Shown: in pieces, positions 35,169-43,604 of the stretch
Numbering within the stretch: position 1 is the stretch's first letter
How the letters are laid out: every line of letters begins with the position of its first letter
Source of the DNA: Streptacidiphilus sp. PB12-B1b
Lineage (GTDB): Bacteria; Actinomycetota; Actinomycetes; Streptomycetales; Streptomycetaceae
Direction: 5' to 3'
NCBI RefSeq assembly: GCF_014084125.1
Contig: NZ_CP048405.1
Location: forward strand, 5,208,001 to 5,272,000
DNA: 64,000 nucleotides
Notes under the pieces: model-generated
Database searches by the model: none
The model's input: only the letters and a program-made list of their open reading frames with translations
What the model was told of the DNA's origin: nothing
Translations under genes and position numbers: made by a program

Positions 35169-36434
35169 TCAGATCACTGTCACCGGAAGTGAGTCGTAGC
35201 CGCGGACGACGTAGCCGCGGCGCACCGGGCGGTCGGCGAGGGCCAGCCGGGGGAAGCGGTCGAGCAGCGCCGGGAAGAACACCTCCGCCTCCAGCCGGGC
35301 CAGGGGCGCGCCCACGCAGAAGTGGATGCCCCCGCTGAAGGAGAGCACCGACGTGCCCCGGCGGGTGATGTCGAACGTGTCGGGGTCGCGGAACTGCTCG
35401 GGGTCGCGGTGGGCCGCGCCGGAGATGGCAAAGACGGTGCTGTACTTCGGCACCGGTACTCCGGCGACCACGGCGCCCTCGTCCGCGACCCGGACGATGA
35501 CGTGGGTCGGCGAGTCGTACCTCAGCACCTCGTTGACCGCCGCCTCGGCCAAACCCGGTTCCTCGCGCAGCAGTTTGGCCTGCTGGGGGTTGTCGAGGAA
35601 AGCGACCAGGCCGTTGGCCAGCAGGCCGACGGTGGTGTCGACGCCCGCGCCGAACAGCAGGATCACCATGCGCAGCAGTTCGGTCTCGGTCATGCCCGTG
35701 CCGCCGTCGGCCGGATCGCCGCCCGCGTCGGCGGTGGCGACCAGGTCGGAGATGATGTCGGCGCACGGGTTGCGCCGGCGTTGCGCGATCAGGTCCTCGA
35801 AGTAGGCGTTGAGCGCGGTCGCCCCCTCGTCGGCCCGGTCGAGCCGGTCGGGTCCGACGCCGACCTCCACCACCTGCATGACCGCCGACACCGGCTCGTG
35901 CAGGACCGCCCAGTCCTGCCGGGGTATGCCGATCAGCGTCCCCACGACCGCGATCGGCAGGCTGCTCGCCAGGACCTCGTAGGCGTTGACGGCGCTGCCG
36001 TCGGCGCCCTCGTCGGCGAACCGGTCGAGCGACGCGCCGACCAACTGGGCGATGTCGTCCCGCATCCGGGCGACCCGCCGGGGGGTGAACGAGCGGTTCA
36101 CCAGTCGGCGCAGCCGGGTGTGCACCGGCGGATCGCGGAACAGGATGGACTCGATGTTCTGCACCACGGCCGGATGGTTGCGCCACCCGGGCGACGCGGA
36201 GTCCATCCAGGTCTCGCTCTGGGCGACGAGGCCGGGGTTGCGCAGCATCGCGGCGCAGTCGTCGTAGCGGGTGAGGAACACCCGCCCGTTGTCGGTGACG
36301 TGGACCGGATCGGCCTCGCGCAGCGCCCGGTACAGCGGGTAGGGATCCGCCCTGGCCTCTTCGGAGTTGAACAGCCTTTCCACGAGTGCGGACGCCGCCA
36401 GCCGGTCGCCGGCGTGCACGCTGTGCTCGGTCAA
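35169..36434 (-). CDS. Cytochrome P450
   Basis: This 421-residue soluble P450 has the I-helix oxygen motif LFGAGVDTTVG, the ExxR pair in EVLRYDS, and the heme-ligand signature FSGGIHFCVGAP with Cys373. Length and motifs are those of class I actinobacterial CYPs, which need a ferredoxin partner; none is encoded next to it. TTG 36434 has GGAGG 4 bases upstream. It follows the MFS gene by 18 bases, so the two are likely one transcript, with the ATP-grasp gene 123 bases further on. It is a probable oxidative tailoring enzyme of this locus. Confidence 0.96.
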   Translation of the reverse strand: MTEHSVHAGDRLAASALVERLFNSEEARADPYPLYRALREADPVHVTDNGRVFLTRYDDCAAMLRNPGLVAQSETWMDSASPGWRNHPAVVQNIESILFRDPPVHTRLRRLVNRSFTPRRVARMRDDIAQLVGASLDRFADEGADGSAVNAYEVLASSLPIAVVGTLIGIPRQDWAVLHEPVSAVMQVVEVGVGPDRLDRADEGATALNAYFEDLIAQRRRNPCADIISDLVATADAGGDPADGGTGMTETELLRMVILLFGAGVDTTVGLLANGLVAFLDNPQQAKLLREEPGLAEAAVNEVLRYDSPTHVIVRVADEGAVVAGVPVPKYSTVFAISGAAHRDPEQFRDPDTFDITRRGTSVLSFSGGIHFCVGAPLARLEAEVFFPALLDRFPRLALADRPVRRGYVVRGYDSLPVTVI

Positions 36435-36452
36435 TGCGCCTCCCAGGGTGAG

Positions 36453-37718
36453 TCACACGTGGGCGCCGACCGGTTCTGCGACCGGCGCGTTGAGTTGGCG
36501 GAGTACGCCCCTGCCCTGAAGCCACACGGCGGCCAGGCCGTAGAGGACGGCGCAGACCACGATCGGGATGACCGGTCCGAGTCCGTCGGCCATGACGCCG
36601 GCGAGGGTGGGGGCGAGCCATTTGAGGCTGGAGCCGAACAGCAGCATCGCATTGCCTGCCTGGCCCTGCATGTGATGGGGCATCAGTTCGTAGGCGCGGG
36701 TCAGCAGGATCACGTTCACCGGCGTGATCGCGCAGACCGACACCGCGCCGGCGACCCCGATCAGCCACGGCGAGGGGGCCACGGCCATCGCCAGCGGGCA
36801 CGGGACGAGCAGCCAGGAGGCCAGCAGCACCAGGGCGCGGCCCGAGTAGCGTTTGATCAGCCGGGGCGCCAGCAGGGCGCCGAGCAGCCCGCCGACCGAG
36901 AAGACGGCGATGATGCCGCCCACCGTCGAGGGCCCGGCGCCGCGGTACCTGGCCAGCACGATGACCAGCAGCATCATCCCGGTGGCGACGGCGTTGACGG
37001 CCGCCGCCCAGAGGGCCACCACCCGCAGGTAGCGGTTGTCGGCGACGAAGCGCAGCCCGTCCGTGACGCGCCCGCGCCCGGTGGCGGGGCGTGCGGCCGG
37101 TGCGGGATCGACCGGGCCGCGCACCAGCGCCACCGCGAGCGCCACCGCGCCGAAGGAGACCGCGTCGAGGGCGAACGGCAGGGCGCGGGCCATGGAGAAC
37201 AGCGCGCCGCCGGCCGGCGGCCCGAGCACCGCCGCCGCCTGGTCCCGCGCCTGGGTGCGCGCCAGCGCCTGCGACAGCTGCGGGGTGGGGACGACCCGGC
37301 GCACCGCGCCCCGGCTGGCGCCGATGTAGTACGCCGACGCCGCCCCCTCCAACGCCCCGGCCACCGCCAGGTGGACCAGCAGGACGTGGTGGGCGATGAC
37401 GGCGACGGCGACGCTGCCGAGGACGACGAGCTGGACCAGCGAACTGACGGCCATGACGCGTCGGCGCGGGTACCGGTCGGCCGTCTTGCCCGCGGGCAGC
37501 AGCATGAGCAGCATCGCCACCAGTTCCGCGCTGCCGACCAGCCCGGCCCGCGCCGCGGAGCCGGTGAGGGTGAGCACCAGCAGCGGATAGGCGATCTCGG
37601 AGAGTTCGTTTCCGAGGACCGAAACGGCCTGCCCGGTCCACAGGAAGGTGAAATCCCGGTTTCGGCTGAGTGGCGGAAGTTCGTCCGCGGGCGCCACTGC
37701 CAGGGAGCTGTCTTCCAT
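36453..37718 (-). CDS. MFS transporter (MFS_3 / enterobactin-exporter-like)
   Basis: The 421-residue membrane protein has about 12 hydrophobic segments. It starts with a soluble tail and then FTFLWTGQAVSVLGNELSEI, the usual N-terminus of MFS_3 exporters; the loop 2-3 motif AGKTADRYPRRRV is clear. It is probably the exporter for the product of the neighbouring ligase/P450 genes. It is the first gene of the leftward transcript and is divergent from the aminotransferase at 37909. Confidence 0.92.
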   Translation of the reverse strand: MEDSSLAVAPADELPPLSRNRDFTFLWTGQAVSVLGNELSEIAYPLLVLTLTGSAARAGLVGSAELVAMLLMLLPAGKTADRYPRRRVMAVSSLVQLVVLGSVAVAVIAHHVLLVHLAVAGALEGAASAYYIGASRGAVRRVVPTPQLSQALARTQARDQAAAVLGPPAGGALFSMARALPFALDAVSFGAVALAVALVRGPVDPAPAARPATGRGRVTDGLRFVADNRYLRVVALWAAAVNAVATGMMLLVIVLARYRGAGPSTVGGIIAVFSVGGLLGALLAPRLIKRYSGRALVLLASWLLVPCPLAMAVAPSPWLIGVAGAVSVCAITPVNVILLTRAYELMPHHMQGQAGNAMLLFGSSLKWLAPTLAGVMADGLGPVIPIVVCAVLYGLAAVWLQGRGVLRQLNAPVAEPVGAHV

Positions 37719-37908
37719 AACGGAACTTTTCCTGCCTTCCCGCGGAGAACGGACGTGCGCCTCGAAGTTCCGGATTGGAAGTATGGCATGGCACGGCGGC
37801 GCCGAAAAGGGTCTCCAGGAAAGGGAGTTGGTGGTGTGGACGACGGATTGGCCACTGGGCTAGTTTCTCTGGTGACCTCACCCGGCGACCCGCCATGAAA
37901 GGCAGGGT

Positions 37909-39186
37909 ATGGAGAACCAGGGGATCGATCCCGTCGAGGCGTACCGCCAAGCCGTCAACCCGTTTCGCACCGAGGTTATCGAGGCTCGCGGCTGGCCCGC
38001 ATTGTTCCCCGGTGCGTCCGGCGCCTACGTCACGGACTCCGACGGCCGACGCTACCTCGACATGATCGCGCAGAACGGCGGCGCGACACTCGGCCACCGC
38101 CACCCTCGGGTGGTGGAGGCACTGACCAAAGTCATCACCTCCGGCGGCCCGTTCATCGTGCCGCTCGGCCTTCCGACCGCCTCGGGCCCGCTCGCGGTGC
38201 GCCTGTGCGACATCGCCGGGGGCCGGCTGGAGCGGGTGTACTTCTGCACCGGCGGATCCGAGGCCGTCGAGAACGCGATGAAGTTCGCCATGGCCGCCAC
38301 CGGCAGGAGGGATTTCGTCGCCTTCGGGCAGGGCTTCCACGGCTTCACCCCGGGCCCGCTGCCGCTGGCCGGGCACGACTACTGGCGCCTGCCGCTGGCC
38401 GGGTCGTCCTGGGCTCCCCAGGGCCACCACGCGGTGCCGTTCGGCGACACCGCCGCCCTGGAGGCGGTGCTGAAGGCGCAGGACGTGGCGGCGGTCTTCG
38501 TCGAACCGGTGCAGGGGCTGGGCGGCGCACGGCCGTGGGAGCCGCAGGCGCTGCGCGAGGTGGCCCGGCTCTGCGCCGAGCACGGGGCCCTGCTGATCGC
38601 CGACGAGATCCTGACCGGCATCGGCCGCACCGGCGCCTGGTTCGCCTTCCAGGAGGCCGGGATCGAGCCCGACCTGGTGACCACGTCCAAGGGCCTCAGC
38701 GGCGGGATGGTCCCGGTGGCCGCGCTGCTGATGACGGAGCGCGTGCACCGCTCGGTGTACGCCTCCCCCAGCCGCGCGTACATCCACAACTCGACGTTCG
38801 AAGGCCATCTGCTGGGCATGGTGGCCGGGTTGACGGTGCTCGACGTGATCGAGCAGGAGGGCGTCCTGGAGAACGTCCGGCGCGTCGGCGCGCTGCTGCG
38901 GTCCCGGATCGAGGACGTGGTCGCCGAGGGGATCGGGGTGCGCGGCGTGCGCGGACGCGGTCTGCTGCTCGCGGTGGACATCGAGGGCATCTCCGCGCCG
39001 AACGCGCCGGACGGCGCCGACGCCTGCGTGGACCTGCTGCTGGAACGCGGCGTGATCCTGGAGTCGGCGGCCCACGCCCAGACCTGGCTCCGGCTCACGC
39101 CGCCGCTGACCTTCTCCGAGGAGTCCGTCGAGGTCTTCGTCCAGGCGCTGCGCGACAGCGCGACGAAACTCGCCGCCCTGCGCTGA
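37909..39186 (+). CDS. Class III PLP-dependent aminotransferase
   Basis: The 425-residue enzyme shows the class III fold: YFCTGGSEAVENAMKFAMAA (phosphate and substrate region), ALLIADEILTGIGRTGAW with the PLP-ring Asp, and Lys261 in TTSKGLSGGMVP as the Schiff-base residue. These enzymes move an amino group to an omega or aldehyde/ketone position. ATG 37909 is preceded by AAAGGCAGGG. It is divergent from MFS-P450-ATP-grasp, so it probably makes an amine substrate for the ligase. It converges on the LanM gene, sharing a hairpin. Confidence 0.95.
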   Translation: MENQGIDPVEAYRQAVNPFRTEVIEARGWPALFPGASGAYVTDSDGRRYLDMIAQNGGATLGHRHPRVVEALTKVITSGGPFIVPLGLPTASGPLAVRLCDIAGGRLERVYFCTGGSEAVENAMKFAMAATGRRDFVAFGQGFHGFTPGPLPLAGHDYWRLPLAGSSWAPQGHHAVPFGDTAALEAVLKAQDVAAVFVEPVQGLGGARPWEPQALREVARLCAEHGALLIADEILTGIGRTGAWFAFQEAGIEPDLVTTSKGLSGGMVPVAALLMTERVHRSVYASPSRAYIHNSTFEGHLLGMVAGLTVLDVIEQEGVLENVRRVGALLRSRIEDVVAEGIGVRGVRGRGLLLAVDIEGISAPNAPDGADACVDLLLERGVILESAAHAQTWLRLTPPLTFSEESVEVFVQALRDSATKLAALR

Positions 39187-39217
39187 GCAGCGGGGGCGGC
39201 GGGTCACGTTCCACCGG

Positions 39218-42061
39218 TCACGGGCGGCTCGCCAGCAGCAGCGGCGAGCCGCCCAGGCCGTGCCCGGGGTGCATCCTCAGCAGCGTCAGGGCCGTACCGG
39301 CAAGGCCGTTCAGCAGGCCGGGAGCGGTCGCCTCGGCCGCGTCCAGCCCTCCGGCGGGCGGGGTCCGGAGCGTGTCCAGCAGCAGCCCGCCGCTCACACC
39401 GGGCCCCGGGAGCTCCGCCGAGCCGAGTCCCAGCCCGCGCGCCGCGGCCAGCAGTTCCCACACCCCGCAGGCGCCGTGGCACAGCGACCGCCCCTGCCCC
39501 GATCCGGCGGCCAGCGCCACCGCCACCATCCTGCGGACGAGATCCAGGTACCGGCCGTCACCGGTCCTGGCGTAGAGGTCGCAGGCGGCCAGGCCGATGC
39601 CCGAGGCACCACGGCACCAGCCCGCGTCGCCGGACGCCTCGACGGCGTCGGCTGCGGCCCCCAGGGCACGGTCGGCCGAGGCACGCCACTGGGCCCGTTC
39701 GTCGTCGGAGCCGGCCCCGAGCGCGGCCCGGTGCAGCGCCCAGGCGGTGCCGGCCCTGCCGTGGGCGAAGCCGAGGGCCGTGGCCGTGACTGCCCGGGCT
39801 TGGCCCTGGGCGCCGATCGATGTGGCCAGGCCGCGCCCGATGGAGGCGGCGAAGGCCGCCCAGCGGGCGTCGCCGGTGGCCGCGCTCAGGTCCAGCAGCG
39901 GCACGACCGCGCCCGCCCAGCCGTCCAGGCCGTGGGTGCTCCGGAGGTCCGGCGCCCGCAGCGCCTGCGCGCGGGCCACCGCACGGTCCAGCAGCTCCGG
40001 GACGGGCTGCGGGACGGGCTGCGGGGACCGCCTGTCGCCGGCGCCCTCGCGCAGTAGCGAGGACAGTGCCAGCCAGGCCCAGACCCGCCCGGCGTGGCCG
40101 GTGAGCGCTCCGGGCCCGCGCGTGGGACGGTCGTCCAGCCGCCGCAGACCCTCGACCGCTCCGGTGAGCAACTCCCCCAGGCCCGGCACGGGTTCGGCGC
40201 GTCCCTGCTCGGCCTCGCCCTGGTACGCCGCCAGGCTGACGACCACACCGGCCTGGCCGCTGAGGAGGTCGGGGCCCAGCCCCCGCACGGCCCAGCCCGC
40301 GTCGGCCGACACCGGGCCGATCCAGGTGGCCGAGCCGTCCGGACCGTGGATCGCGGAGTCGCGCAGGGCGGTCACCGTCTCGGCGGCGAGGGCGCGGCGG
40401 CGCGCCTCCAGGCTGCCGCCCCGGGTGAACGCCGGAGCCTGGGCCGGGGTGGCGCGGGCACCGGCGCGGTGCCCGTCGGCGTACATGCCGGTCACCGCGT
40501 AGCGGATGAGGCGGGCCTCCAGCGCCAGGTCGGCGGCCCGCCAGTCGTCGACGGAGTCCCGCAGCCGCTCGGCGCGCAGGTGTGCGGTGAACACCGGCGT
40601 GTCGCCGACCAGCAGATCGGCGATCTCGGCGTCGATGGCCGCGTCGTCGCCCGGCGCGATCGGGTTGGCCCGGTGGTGCCGACGCAGCGCGGCGCGGGCC
40701 TGCTGGACGGCCGCGGGCTCGTTGTGCAGAGCTGCAGGGTGCCAGAGCATCTGCCGGACGTCCCCGTACACCTGGGTCGAGCGCAGCACCTGACGGATCT
40801 CACTGCCGAGGAAGGGCTTGAGGGCAGGCATGAGCTCGCCGTCGCGGTCCATCCGCCGCAACCGGGCGCTCAACTCCTCGAAGCCGGAGACGATGTCCTC
40901 CCAGAACCGCTCCGGGTCGGGCTCGGGGCTGGGGTGGTTGCCCGACGGCGGGAGTCTGCCCTCCTGGTCCACCAGGCGCGCGGCGTCGGTGCCGCCGCCG
41001 CTGAGGGTGGGGACGCGCACGGTCGGCTGTTCGCCGGGCAGCCTGCCGACGGCCGAGAGGTCGACGCCGGAGAGCAGGCCGACCCGCATGGGCAGGATTC
41101 CGACGCGGGTCACCGCCCGGCGCAGCGTCCGCGCGGCGACCTCCGCCGCGCTCGTCGACGCGGGGTGGTCGGCGTGGGCGGGACGGTCAGCGTCGGCGGG
41201 GGCGTTCACGGGTGCGGGCGAGAACATCGTCTCGGCGTCGACGACCACCGGGACCGGGCCGTGCGCGACGATGTTGCCGCTGTGCAGATCGGTGCCGCCG
41301 ACGAGCCGCATCACCGCGAGCCACGTGCCGAGGTTCCGGTAGAAGGCGGCCAGTTGGGCATCGTCGTCGCAGTAGCGGTGTGCCACGAAGGCGGTCCAGC
41401 CGTAGCCGTCGCGGGCCAGGACCGCCGGGGTCCTGATCCGGTCGGGGCCGGGCACCAGCGCGGCGAGGACGCTGTCCAGTGCCGCATCGACCTCCATCGG
41501 CCGGGGCTTGTACATCACCGTGCCGTGCGCGAAGTCCAGCCGGGAGACCGTGTGCCCGCCCCGGTGCGGATCGCCGCTGCCGAGGGCCAGGCCGCGCAGC
41601 TCCCCGAGCCGCTGCCCGGCGAGGGCGTCGAGCGCGGCGCGGTCGGCGACGAGGCGCTCCGCGAGGACGCCGACGGCCCCGACGACATTGAGCGCGGCTG
41701 TCCTCAACCGGCCGCCCAGGGTCGGGTAGCGTACGGCGAGCCCCTCGAGGAACGCCGGCTCTGCGGCCAGTTCCAGAAAGGCTGCCCAGCGTCCCTCGGC
41801 ATCGGGTGCGTCGAGCCCGCCACCGAGGGACACCGCGTGCAGTTCGAGCAGGAACAGCCGTTTCAACCGCGCCTCTGTGGCGGTCAGGAGATGCCGGCGG
41901 GCACTGCGGACGATGACCTGGGTCTCGCGCTCGCCGAGCCCGGCGACACCTGCCAGCCGCTGCTCCAGGCCGGCGGCCCAGGGGGCGGCCAAAGCCTCGA
42001 CGGGACGACCGAAGAAACCCGACGGGGAGTCTCCGGCCGGATCAGAACGCACGCCGCCCAT
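39218..42061 (-). CDS. Class II lanthipeptide synthetase (LanM)
   Basis: This 947-residue bifunctional enzyme is somewhat short for a LanM. The N-terminal kinase-like dehydratase carries VSRLDFAHGTVMYKPRPMEV and the LGTWLAVMRLVGGTDLHSGN block, with the catalytic-type VVDAETMF. It phosphorylates and eliminates Ser/Thr. The C-terminal LanC-like cyclase (about 600-947) keeps the zinc ligands: Cys in GWCRGASG (about 816) and Cys-His in LCHGACG (about 860). All sites look intact, yet its only visible substrate, encoded 51 bases upstream, has no cysteine. ATG 42061 follows GGAG. Confidence 0.93.
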   Translation of the reverse strand: MGGVRSDPAGDSPSGFFGRPVEALAAPWAAGLEQRLAGVAGLGERETQVIVRSARRHLLTATEARLKRLFLLELHAVSLGGGLDAPDAEGRWAAFLELAAEPAFLEGLAVRYPTLGGRLRTAALNVVGAVGVLAERLVADRAALDALAGQRLGELRGLALGSGDPHRGGHTVSRLDFAHGTVMYKPRPMEVDAALDSVLAALVPGPDRIRTPAVLARDGYGWTAFVAHRYCDDDAQLAAFYRNLGTWLAVMRLVGGTDLHSGNIVAHGPVPVVVDAETMFSPAPVNAPADADRPAHADHPASTSAAEVAARTLRRAVTRVGILPMRVGLLSGVDLSAVGRLPGEQPTVRVPTLSGGGTDAARLVDQEGRLPPSGNHPSPEPDPERFWEDIVSGFEELSARLRRMDRDGELMPALKPFLGSEIRQVLRSTQVYGDVRQMLWHPAALHNEPAAVQQARAALRRHHRANPIAPGDDAAIDAEIADLLVGDTPVFTAHLRAERLRDSVDDWRAADLALEARLIRYAVTGMYADGHRAGARATPAQAPAFTRGGSLEARRRALAAETVTALRDSAIHGPDGSATWIGPVSADAGWAVRGLGPDLLSGQAGVVVSLAAYQGEAEQGRAEPVPGLGELLTGAVEGLRRLDDRPTRGPGALTGHAGRVWAWLALSSLLREGAGDRRSPQPVPQPVPELLDRAVARAQALRAPDLRSTHGLDGWAGAVVPLLDLSAATGDARWAAFAASIGRGLATSIGAQGQARAVTATALGFAHGRAGTAWALHRAALGAGSDDERAQWRASADRALGAAADAVEASGDAGWCRGASGIGLAACDLYARTGDGRYLDLVRRMVAVALAAGSGQGRSLCHGACGVWELLAAARGLGLGSAELPGPGVSGGLLLDTLRTPPAGGLDAAEATAPGLLNGLAGTALTLLRMHPGHGLGGSPLLLASRP
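39222..39254. terminator. Hairpin at the convergent aminotransferase/LanM ends
   Basis: GGGCGGCTCGCC / GGCGAGCCGCCC form a 12-bp perfect stem with a 9-base loop, 36 bases after the aminotransferase stop. It lies inside the last codons of the LanM gene and probably ends the rightward transcript. Confidence 0.6.
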
Positions 42062-42112
42062 GGACTCCGCCCCTTGGTAACCAGCCTATGCCGCAACTCG
42101 CACGCGTTGACG

Positions 42113-42616
42113 TCAGAGAGAGGCGGTTTCCCGCAGGTTCTCGACGGTGACGAAGGCGTCCTCGATGGTGACGAACGCGTCCTCGATGGTCACGAACGCG
42201 TCCGTGGTGACGAAGGCGTCCTCAATGGTCACGAAGGACTCCGTGGTCACGAAGGCGTCCTCGATCGTGACGAACGCGTCCGTGGTGACGAACGCGTCCT
42301 CGATCGTGACGAAGGAGTCCGTCGTCACGAAGGCGTCCTCGATGGTGACGAAGGACTCCGTGGTGACGAACGCGTCCTCGATGGTGACGAACGCGTCCTC
42401 GATGGTCACGAAGGCGTCCTCGATGGTCACGAAGGCGTCCTCGATGGTGACGAACGCGTCGGACACGTTCTCCGTCACCAGCGCGTCGGTGGCCGTCGTG
42501 CCGCCGGTGAAGGTGGCGCCGGTGTAGAGGGGGCCGGCCGGGTTGTCCATACCGAGCGGGCTCGGGGCGCCCGTGAGCCAGGCGTCGACGACTCGTTCGG
42601 TGTTGTGATTGATCAT
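42113..42616 (-). CDS. Cysteine-free tandem-repeat precursor peptide of the LanM locus (167 aa)
   Basis: ATG 42616 opens a 167-residue peptide. Residues 1-52 are leader-like (MINHNTERVVDAWLTGAPSP, then a Thr/Gly-rich stretch). Residues 53-159 are 16 units of (D)(A/S)FVT(I/T/V)(E/D), seven residues each, or six where one residue is lost. The last eight are NLRETASL. There is no Cys; each repeat has one or two Thr and some a Ser, so LanM could make many dehydrobutyrines but no lanthionine within this peptide. Strand-like alternation of hydrophobic and polar residues could also make it a fibre- or beta-forming protein. Its place just upstream of LanM on the same strand argues that it is the substrate. 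Confidence 0.85.
   Translation of the reverse strand: MINHNTERVVDAWLTGAPSPLGMDNPAGPLYTGATFTGGTTATDALVTENVSDAFVTIEDAFVTIEDAFVTIEDAFVTIEDAFVTTESFVTIEDAFVTTDSFVTIEDAFVTTDAFVTIEDAFVTTESFVTIEDAFVTTDAFVTIEDAFVTIEDAFVTVENLRETASL
42140..42460 (-). repeat. 16-unit 18/21-bp coding repeat array inside the LanM precursor
   Basis: The array encodes residues 53-159 of the precursor. On the plus strand the unit reads like GTCCTCGATGGTGACGAACGC. Units are nearly identical, with third-base changes (GAAGGC/GAACGC) and unit lengths of 21 or 18 bp. It expands by repeat slippage in frame and is not a CRISPR array. Confidence 0.95.
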
Positions 42617-43604
42617 TGCTCTGCCTTCCGCGACGGTGTTTCGGGATGGTGGGAGTGCCTGAAACGTGACGCACATGACGCAGAATCCGCCCGGAATAGA
42701 TACCGATAGGTACCCGCACGTCCGAACAGATGTGGACCTGGAGATGGCGTGGTTGCACGGTGCGGGAATACCAGAGGCGCAGTCGCACTGTATCAGCCGC
42801 TCGTTTGCCTCGAAAGGGGCTCTTTCCCGGAACGCCGGAGTCCGCAATGAAACACAGGCTTCACCGGAACGTCGGCCGGAACGTCGGCGGGAAATCGGCC
42901 CGCACAGCGCCGGGGCGCGCCGTCCCCGAATGGCGACGACACCGTTCGGCACCCCCTACCGCGCGTTCATCGACCGGCCACCTCTCTGCAACGAGCCGTG
43001 CACAACGGAGACTTGGCTGATACTCGCAGATCAGCAGCCGACCCCGAGAGCGATGCAATAGCGTATTCGAGAACGATCAGGAGCGGCAGAGCGTTTTTCG
43101 GTCACGCGGATGGCCGACCGGCCACTCCTGCTTTTCCCTCGGATATCAGTCGGACTCCGATCCATTGGCCAGTGATGTGCATCACATGGCCGCACTCGGC
43201 CCGCCCTGCGCACCCGCCGAAAACGCGCCGGAATACCGCCCGCTTCGACTCGGGATCCGCATCGGGATCCCGGGCCGGGGAGAGGGCTCACGCTGGCGCA
43301 CCCGGGCGGGATCGCGCGGCGGGCGGGATTATAACCAGCGTCCGCCGACGGATCGGCGAAGATCAAGAAGTATTAGCCGTGGACATGCCATCCCAATATC
43401 GTCGTTGCTGGGCGGGCCGACGCGAGGCGACGGCCGCCCCCTTCACCCCATCGCCTTGCGTACCCGCTCCCTCCCCAGCTGTCGCATGGCCGGAGCGGTC
43501 AGAAGAAACGCTTCGCCTGCGCGCTCGTTGTGATCATCGAGTGCGCGCAGGCGCCATGCCGCCACGTCATCGGACGTGCGCACCTGAACAAGGAGCTGAC
43601 TGCT
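42617..43604. other. Long (988 bp) non-coding, AT-richer region
   Basis: This is the largest gap in the window. It separates the LanM precursor (leftward) from the GNAT-ThiF gene (rightward). Several frames run through it (for example 42666-43061 plus) but none has the third-position bias of real genes here. The base composition is clearly less G+C rich. It should hold two divergent promoters; it could also hold an unrecognised small RNA or a decayed gene. Confidence 0.5.

Noticed and set aside
34594-39207. Very long leftward open frame (1537 residues)
   Set aside because: It is a high-GC shadow: its parts are reverse or shifted readings of the aminotransferase, MFS, P450 and ATP-grasp genes, which have the proper motifs in their own frames.
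42140-42460. Regular short repeats suggesting a CRISPR array
   Set aside because: There are no unique spacers; the repeats are contiguous 18/21-bp units that keep one reading frame and encode FVT repeats.
33783-42616. Graspetide (omega-ester peptide) reading of the FVT(I/T)(E/D) repeats with the ATP-grasp ligase
   Set aside because: The Thr...Glu/Asp repeats look tempting, but the ATP-grasp gene is 7 kb away, is not of the RimK-like graspetide type, and the LanM is the immediate neighbour. Kept only as a weak alternative.
42666-43061. 131-residue frame in the long intergenic region
   Set aside because: Weak codon bias, no RBS and no recognisable sequence.
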